Position numbers and translations under genes: made by a program. From Candidatus Methanophagales archaeon (GTDB lineage: Archaea > Halobacteriota > Syntropharchaeia > Alkanophagales > Methanospirareceae): a DNA stretch of 8,699 nt. Below the pieces are notes generated by a model. That model was not told where the DNA came from, did not search any database, and saw only the letters and a program-made list of their open reading frames with translations. Below are positions 4,599-8,699 of the stretch, piece after piece. The stretch covers positions 1-8,699 of the forward strand of contig JAGGZZ010000178.1 in NCBI GenBank assembly GCA_021161765.1. Direction: 5' to 3'. Within the stretch, counting starts at the first letter, position 1. Each line of letters begins with the position of its first letter.

Positions 4599-5825
4599 GT
4601 GAACATAGGAATGGTGGGTCATGTAGACCATGGGAAGACGACCTTAGTGAATGCTCTGTCCGGCGAGTGGACCGACAGGCATAGCGAGGAGATAAAGAGG
4701 GGCATCTCTATAAGGCTTGGATATGCAGACGCCACGTTCAGAAGATGTCCCGTGTGCAAGGAGCCGGATTGTTACACCGTAGAAGAAATATGCAAGCATT
4801 GCGGGTCAAAGACCAACGAGCTGCGGACCGTATCGTTTGTTGATTCACCAGGGCATGAAGCGTTAATGGCGACGATGCTGAGCGGTGCTGCGATAATGGA
4901 TGGTGCCATTCTTCTTATCGCTGCATCCGAGCCATGCCCACAGCCACAGACAAAGGAGCATTTGATGGCTCTGAACTTAATTGGCGTAACGAAAACGGTA
5001 ATCGCACAAAACAAAATAGACCTCGTCTCAAGAGGGGAGGCAATAGAACATTATTTGCAGATAAAGGAGTTCGTTAAAGGGACGATTGCAGAACAATCAC
5101 CGATTATACCTATCTCCGCACAGCAATCCGCTAATCTGGACGTATTAATACAGAGCTTAGAGCGAACGATACCCACGCCGACACGCGCCGCTGATAAACC
5201 ACCCATTATGCATGTTGCACGTTCTTTTGATGTGAACCGACCGGGAACGCCGATAGAAAAGATAAAGGGTGGCGTAATCGGCGGCTCGTTGCTTCAGGGA
5301 ACGCTAAAGCAGGGTAATAAGATAGAGATAAGACCCGGTCGTACGGTGACAACGGGAGGCAAAGAGAAATGGCTGCCAATAGAAACGGAGGTAACGTCAA
5401 TAATGGCTGGGGGTGAGCAACTAAAGGAGGTGACTCCCGGGGGACTAATAGGCGTTGGCACGAGGTTGGACCCGAGCATGACAATAGAAGATTCCTTAGT
5501 GGGGCAGTATGTTGGCGTGCCTGGCTCTTTACCACCTACCTGGGACAAACTCAGTATAAAATTTCACCTGTTGGAGCGCGTTGTTGGCGTGGCAAAAGAG
5601 GTGGAAATACCTGCGATAAAAGTAAGCGAAGGGATAATGCTGAGCATCGGAACTGCAACTACAATGGGTGTGGTGGTACGAGTAACGAAGCGAACCATTG
5701 ATGTGAAATTGCACCGCCCGATATGCGCCGAAGAGGGCGCTCGTGTGGCTATCGCAAGGAGGATAGGTGCGCGATGGCATCTGATAGGCGCAGGAGTTAT
5801 AATTAGCCCTCATCCGTCTTTGTGA
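4599..5825 (+). CDS. eif2g: Translation initiation factor aIF2 subunit gamma
   Basis: This GTPase subunit of aIF2 binds Met-tRNAi and delivers it to the small ribosomal subunit. From the GTG at 4599 it has 408 residues; from the likely ACG at 4584 it has 413, the usual family size. Motifs numbered from the GTG: G1 GHVDHGKT (7-14); zinc knuckle Cys50, Cys53, Cys65, Cys68; G3 DSPGH (82-86); G4 NKID (138-141); G5 SAQ (173-175). Two beta-barrel domains follow (FDVNRPGTP...GGVIGGSL; PGGLIGVGTRLDPSM), and the protein ends in HLIGAGVI. It lies divergent from the acyl-CoA dehydrogenase. It is convergent with QueE with only 2 nt between stop codons, leaving no room for a separate terminator. The alpha subunit gene is 2.3 kb away on the opposite strand. 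Confidence 0.96.
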   Translation: MNIGMVGHVDHGKTTLVNALSGEWTDRHSEEIKRGISIRLGYADATFRRCPVCKEPDCYTVEEICKHCGSKTNELRTVSFVDSPGHEALMATMLSGAAIMDGAILLIAASEPCPQPQTKEHLMALNLIGVTKTVIAQNKIDLVSRGEAIEHYLQIKEFVKGTIAEQSPIIPISAQQSANLDVLIQSLERTIPTPTRAADKPPIMHVARSFDVNRPGTPIEKIKGGVIGGSLLQGTLKQGNKIEIRPGRTVTTGGKEKWLPIETEVTSIMAGGEQLKEVTPGGLIGVGTRLDPSMTIEDSLVGQYVGVPGSLPPTWDKLSIKFHLLERVVGVAKEVEIPAIKVSEGIMLSIGTATTMGVVVRVTKRTIDVKLHRPICAEEGARVAIARRIGARWHLIGAGVIISPHPSL

Positions 5826-5827
5826 TT

Positions 5828-6622
5828 TTAACGTATACCCATAACTTTATGCACCTGCGGAATTACCATAACATGTTCTAAATAACGCCCCACGGTCGCA
5901 GAAAGTTCAAAAAGTTCCTTTATGTCTGGTGGTACTACTATATCGGCATCGGCATTTTGCAGCGTGGAATGAGCAGTAACGGGCTGCAACACGAACTTTA
6001 TCTCGAGACCCGCGAGGTCTTTACATATCTGCTCTATTTCTCCTACTGGCGTATTTTTCACCACTACTACCTTCACTATCGTTTCTATTCCCCGGTCAAT
6101 GGCAATTCGTATGCATTCGAGTTCGTTACCGTACAGGTTATCGTAATCTCGTTCTTCCACCGCTAAATGGTTTCTCAGCTTTATGTCAATCGAAGCGAAA
6201 TCAAAATAATCGGCTACGGAATCGAAACGTTTTGCTGAATTCCCGCTTGTTTCTAAAAAATTCTTTATCTGCATGCTCTTTGCCTCATCAGCTATCTCTT
6301 TTACGAACGATGCGGAATAGAGGGGTTCGCCACCTGTGTAGCAAATGCTGTGGAGGTCAGGAGTAGAAGTGCGCAGTTCCGTTATACAATCTACGGCTGC
6401 CTTCGTAGACATCGGATTACGTATTATCTTTTTGGAATGTATCAGTGAAGAGGCACCGAAAAAATCGCAAAATTTCGGGTGGGGGTCCTTCGCATAGGAA
6501 GTGTCACAATAAAAGCAATGGAGTGGACAACCTGCAAATCGAATGAATATCTGTCTTCTGCCTATATAGGGTCCTTCGCCCTGAAACGAGTCGAATATTT
6601 CAGTTATATAGCCTTTTGACAT
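5828..6622 (-). CDS. queE: 7-carboxy-7-deazaguanine synthase (radical SAM)
   Basis: This 264-residue protein begins MSKGYITEIFDSFQGEGPYI and carries the iron-sulfur motif C32-x3-C36-x2-C39 (CPLHCFYC) of QueE. The SAM-binding GGEP is at 97-100 (CYTGGEPL), and a later KFVLQPVTAHS segment is typical. QueE rearranges 6-carboxytetrahydropterin to 7-carboxy-7-deazaguanine. In archaea this leads through preQ0 to archaeosine at tRNA position 15. No other pathway gene (QueC, QueD, TGT, ArcS) is in this window. No strong Shine-Dalgarno site precedes the ATG; only A-rich sequence is seen. There are about 36 extra residues between the cluster and the helix that follows (DPHPKFCDFFGASSLIHS), which may be lineage-specific. 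Confidence 0.92.
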   Translation of the reverse strand: MSKGYITEIFDSFQGEGPYIGRRQIFIRFAGCPLHCFYCDTSYAKDPHPKFCDFFGASSLIHSKKIIRNPMSTKAAVDCITELRTSTPDLHSICYTGGEPLYSASFVKEIADEAKSMQIKNFLETSGNSAKRFDSVADYFDFASIDIKLRNHLAVEERDYDNLYGNELECIRIAIDRGIETIVKVVVVKNTPVGEIEQICKDLAGLEIKFVLQPVTAHSTLQNADADIVVPPDIKELFELSATVGRYLEHVMVIPQVHKVMGIR

Positions 6623-6666
6623 TTTTTTCGCTTGGATTTAGCATGACTTTGTCACATTTTAAATTT

Positions 6667-6775
6667 ACCGCCGAGAACGCGGAATTAGAGGTTTAGTTTA
6701 TTAGCGGTTCAGCTCGTTAGCTAAACAGCCAAACCGCTAACCCTCTAAACCGCTATTCTTCGTGAACTCCGCGGT
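6667..6775. repeat. Repeat family B, copy 2 (hairpin-forming intergenic repeat)
   Basis: This is a 109-bp copy of the element at 283-383, in the same orientation. Its outer ends ACCGCCGAG (6667-6675) and CTCCGCGGT (6767-6775) are inverted at 8 of 9 positions. The inner 9-bp inverted repeat is TTAGCGGTT (6701-6709) and AACCGCTAA (6732-6740). The 45-bp core at 6683-6727 is identical to copy 1. It carries an extra CCCTCTAA. It lies between the 3' end of the AbrB-type gene and the 5' end of queE, both on the minus strand. Confidence 0.85.
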
Positions 6776-6806
6776 TAATCTGACAATGTCAAGTTACTTA
6801 GGCAAT

Positions 6807-7079
6807 CTATTGAAGGAATATTGCTTCATCGTAGATATACCTATCGTGCTCTCTGCCGCTGATACCTTCTACCTCGACAAATCCAACACATTTCCACAAG
6901 GGGGAATCAAAGGTGAAAACCTTTTTCCTGGCACCTGCTTCGGCAGGATAAATCCGAATCTCTTTGTTAGCAACCTCTATTTCAATGTCTTCCTCAGTAA
7001 TGTCAGCCTGGCTAAGGAATTCCCTCGGGATAAACACCCCGCTGGTAACTTTGGTTTTAGTGTGTATTTTACTAGCCAT
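6807..7079 (-). CDS. AbrB/SpoVT-type DNA-binding protein, VapB-like, without a toxin partner
   Basis: This is a 90-residue protein from the ATG at 7079. AGGTGA at 7090-7085 is a good Shine-Dalgarno site with a 5-nt spacer, which favours this start over the GTG at 7088. Residues about 5-45 (HTKTKVTSGVFIPREFLSQA...EEDIEIEVANKEIRIYPA) fit the swapped-hairpin AbrB fold. The tail (SPLWKCVGFVEVEG...EHDRYIYDEAIF) resembles the toxin-contact end of archaeal AbrB-class VapB antitoxins. Such genes usually sit directly before a PIN-domain toxin gene; here only repeat B and then queE follow. It may be an orphan antitoxin or a free-standing regulator. Its promoter is the TATA box at 7130-7139. Confidence 0.85.
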   Translation of the reverse strand: MASKIHTKTKVTSGVFIPREFLSQADITEEDIEIEVANKEIRIYPAEAGARKKVFTFDSPLWKCVGFVEVEGISGREHDRYIYDEAIFLQ

Positions 7080-7129
7080 CTCTTTCACCTCTCTCGTATT
7101 TTTCCTCTGTTGCCTACTCTTTTTTTATT

Positions 7130-7139
7130 GTATATAAAG
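7130..7139 (-). promoter_or_regulatory. TATA-like box for the AbrB-type gene
   Basis: On the minus strand this reads CTTTATATAC, identical to the box at 1338-1347. A start about 25 nt downstream would be near 7105, leaving a leader of about 25-30 nt that contains the Shine-Dalgarno site. The bases around the box are shared with the nop10 promoter. Confidence 0.65.
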
Positions 7140-7159
7140 TATAACTTCCTTCTATTTAA

Positions 7160-7237
7160 GACACAGATTTACACAGCACGGACTTATTTAAGTTAAAGAT
7201 TGTTGATTTTTAACATCTATCTGCGTTAATCTGCGTC
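7160..7237. repeat. Repeat family A, copy 2 (78-bp element with 17-bp inverted ends)
   Basis: The left end GACACAGATTTACACAG (7160-7176) and right end CTGCGTTAATCTGCGTC (7221-7237) are inverted at 14 of 17 positions. The ends and the TATA-bearing flank (about 7124-7159) match copy 1 at 1331-1446, while the middle differs. It occupies the divergent gap between the AbrB-type gene and the Trm5-like gene, and may contain or abut the plus-strand promoter. No clear Shine-Dalgarno site precedes the Trm5 ATG. Confidence 0.8.
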
Positions 7238-7267
7238 AACAATTTAGTTTTTTAAAGAAAAAGTGTT

Positions 7268-8170
7268 ATGAGGCTAAAAGAAGCTTTAAAGGGCGCATTA
7301 GAAGAAACCGAATTGAAAAAAGTGATAAAATCTTATGACGTTATCGGTGATGTAATCGTCATAAAACTCCATCCTGATTTGAAACCCAAACGAGCGATTA
7401 TCGCCGAGGCACTTCATAATATCTATCCTCGAGTAAAAACCATCGCAGCAGTTCCTCTTTATTCTCACACCGATGAGTTATACCGAACGAGAGAACTGGA
7501 AGTGATATGGGGCGATGAGAACATGGAAACCATACACAAGGAGAGTGGCTGCGCATTTAAAGTAAATCCTGAGCTTGTTTTCTTCTCCCCGCGGCTTTCT
7601 TACGAACGGATGCGAATTGCCCGGAAAGTGCTGCCCCGCGAAACGATAATAAACATGTTTTCGGGTGTAGGCTGCTTCTCTATTGTGATAGCGAAGATGC
7701 AACCGCAAACGAAGATTTATTCCTTTGATGTGAACCCGTATGCGTATGAATATATGAAAGAGAATGTAGCATTGAACAAGATGGAGGGAAAGGTGATACC
7801 AATTCTCGGTGATGTGCGAGAAGAACAGCGGGATTTGAAGTCAGAAGCGGTAGGTGCAGACCGCGTTCTCATGCCATTGCCCGAGCAAGCACATTCTTTC
7901 TTGCCCGCAGCAATAAGGGCATTAAATTTGGATTACCACGGGGATACAGGTTTTATACATTATTATGACGTTTCCGTTTCCGCACGGTCGGTAAGAGGAG
8001 CGTGTGATTTGTTTACGGCATCGGCACAGAAGGCAAAGGACATTGTCTCTTCTACTTTCGGCGGCACATTAAGCGTAGAAATAGAAGAGAAAAGGGTTGT
8101 GCGTTCTGTTGCACCGCGAAAATATCACGTGGTTTTGGATTTGCGTGTAGTGAAAACGTCTGCCCAATAA
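7268..8170 (+). CDS. trm5: tRNA (guanine37-N1)-methyltransferase, Trm5 family
   Basis: This 300-residue protein is a class I SAM-dependent methyltransferase. An N-terminal part (SYDVIGDVIVIKLHPDLKPK, residues 22-41) matches the D2 domain of archaeal Trm5. FFSPRLSYERMRIAR (105-119) precedes the SAM-binding loop NMFSGVGCFS (129-138), with D154 as the probable ribose-binding acid, then GDVREE (181-186). DRVLMPLP (198-205) stands where Trm5 usually has D-R-x-x-M-N-L-P, so Asn is replaced by Pro203. The separate D1 domain of longer Trm5 proteins is absent. The likely reaction is formation of m1G37, which limits +1 frameshifting; tRNA-Leu(UAG) in this window has G37. A wyosine-pathway relative (Taw2) is possible but fits less well. 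An upstream stop at 7253-7255 supports the ATG chosen. Confidence 0.85.
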   Translation: MRLKEALKGALEETELKKVIKSYDVIGDVIVIKLHPDLKPKRAIIAEALHNIYPRVKTIAAVPLYSHTDELYRTRELEVIWGDENMETIHKESGCAFKVNPELVFFSPRLSYERMRIARKVLPRETIINMFSGVGCFSIVIAKMQPQTKIYSFDVNPYAYEYMKENVALNKMEGKVIPILGDVREEQRDLKSEAVGADRVLMPLPEQAHSFLPAAIRALNLDYHGDTGFIHYYDVSVSARSVRGACDLFTASAQKAKDIVSSTFGGTLSVEIEEKRVVRSVAPRKYHVVLDLRVVKTSAQ

Positions 8171-8197
8171 CTCGCTACTGTCTCAACAATTTAATCC

Positions 8198-8650
8198 TTA
8201 GACGTAATACTTGGACAACTTCTTATCCGCCTTCTCCTTCGTGAACTTCCAGTTGATCTTCTTTTTCTGGTCATTCCGTCTCTTGGTCCATGCAGCCACT
8301 TCCCGGGCAAGTGTTTCCAAGTCACCGATCCGTCTGTCCGTACATTCAATGTCCATCACATTAATCTCGATTTCCGCAGCATTGAGCCAACTTCCATGCT
8401 TTGGTGTATAATGGAACTCTATCTTGCTCAGGATTCTTTCTGCCTCTTCTTTGCTGAACGTCTCATAGAATGCCTTGCTTTTTCTGGGCTTCCCGGCTTC
8501 ATGGAGATGAGCATTCTCTTCTCGCTGAGAAGTTGCTTTGGTTTCTCGTCAAGATTGACGAGAGGTCTTTTTGGGTCGTATGGTTCTTCATACAGGTTAA
8601 GAGCATCGTACATGCAAGCCCGGAATATTGCATCAATCGTCTGGATGCAC
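8198..8650 (-). pseudogene. IS630-family transposase remnant (internal deletion and frameshift)
   Basis: Two pieces of one transposase lie in different frames. The first piece (about 8650-8490) reads YDALNLYEEPYDPKRPLV then NLDEKPKQLLSEKR, which contains the first catalytic Asp of IS630 transposases. The second (8500-8198, ending in TAA) reads EFHYTPKHGSWLNAAEIEIN then ...DRRIGDLETLAREVAAW...NWKF, which contains the final catalytic Glu and the typical C-terminus. From memory of the family, about 55-60 residues between them are missing, including the segment with the second catalytic Asp (usually D-N-x-N-T-H). The N-terminal helix-turn-helix part is also absent; an in-frame TGA lies near 8670. 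It cannot encode an active enzyme. Inverted terminal repeats were not found. It ends 27 nt from the Trm5-like gene. Confidence 0.85.
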
Positions 8651-8699
8651 CCCCCTCCTTCTCAGCCATGGTTTCGTTTTGCTTTTTTTAAAAATCCGC

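Noticed and set aside
5206..5535. Minus-strand open frame of 109 codons
   Set aside because: It lies antisense to the well-supported aIF2-gamma gene and has low-complexity Leu/Pro/Ser content.
6762..7196. Plus-strand open frame of 144 codons
   Set aside because: It crosses repeat ends, is antisense to the AbrB-type gene and reads through its promoter; no recognisable domain.
8480..8685. Second open frame over the transposase remnant starting MAEKEGG
   Set aside because: Its translation resembles no transposase, and the frame carrying the DEKPKQLL motif overlaps it.

Overview
The window is archaeal chromosomal DNA. Its informational genes are of archaeal type: DnaG-like primase, S27e, aIF2-alpha, aIF2-gamma, Nop10, a PAC2-family proteasome chaperone, a Trm5-family methyltransferase and an archaeosine-pathway QueE. 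A tRNA-Leu and TATA-type promoters fit this. An acyl-CoA dehydrogenase beside a euryarchaeal gene set suggests an Archaeoglobus- or Syntrophoarchaeia/ANME-1-like organism. That placement is an inference from gene content, not from a search.

Layout, left to right. (1) 1-245: 3' end of dnaG on the plus strand. (2) 246-419: convergent gap filled by a hairpin repeat, called family B here. (3) 2531-420, minus strand: S27e - aIF2-alpha - [repeat A with a TATA box] - Nop10 - PAC2 chaperone, a classic archaeal translation/RNP cluster. (4) 2674-2922: a small plus-strand gene resembling only the C-terminal half of a retropepsin-like protease. (5) 2923-3239: AT-rich hairpins, a TATA-like site, an unassigned structured stretch and tRNA-Leu(UAG) on the minus strand. 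(6) 3240-4397, minus: acyl-CoA dehydrogenase. (7) 4398-4598: divergent regulatory region with direct repeats and stem-loops. (8) 4599-5825, plus: aIF2-gamma, probably starting at an ACG codon at 4584. (9) 5828-6622, minus: QueE. (10) 6667-7237: repeat B, an orphan AbrB-type regulator (minus), and repeat A. (11) 7268-8170, plus: Trm5-like methyltransferase. (12) 8198-8650, minus: a deleted and frameshifted IS630-family transposase.

The genes mostly serve translation. aIF2-alpha and aIF2-gamma are two subunits of the factor that brings initiator tRNA to the ribosome. QueE makes a precursor of archaeosine at tRNA position 15, and Trm5 methylates G37. The tRNA-Leu in this window carries both G15 and G37. 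Nop10 serves rRNA pseudouridylation.

The most unusual points are: the same B - gene - A repeat layout around two unrelated minus-strand units; the apparent ACG start of aIF2-gamma; the acyl-CoA dehydrogenase with Val in place of the usual catalytic Glu; and the half-length protease-like gene. I see no complete new defence or mobile system.
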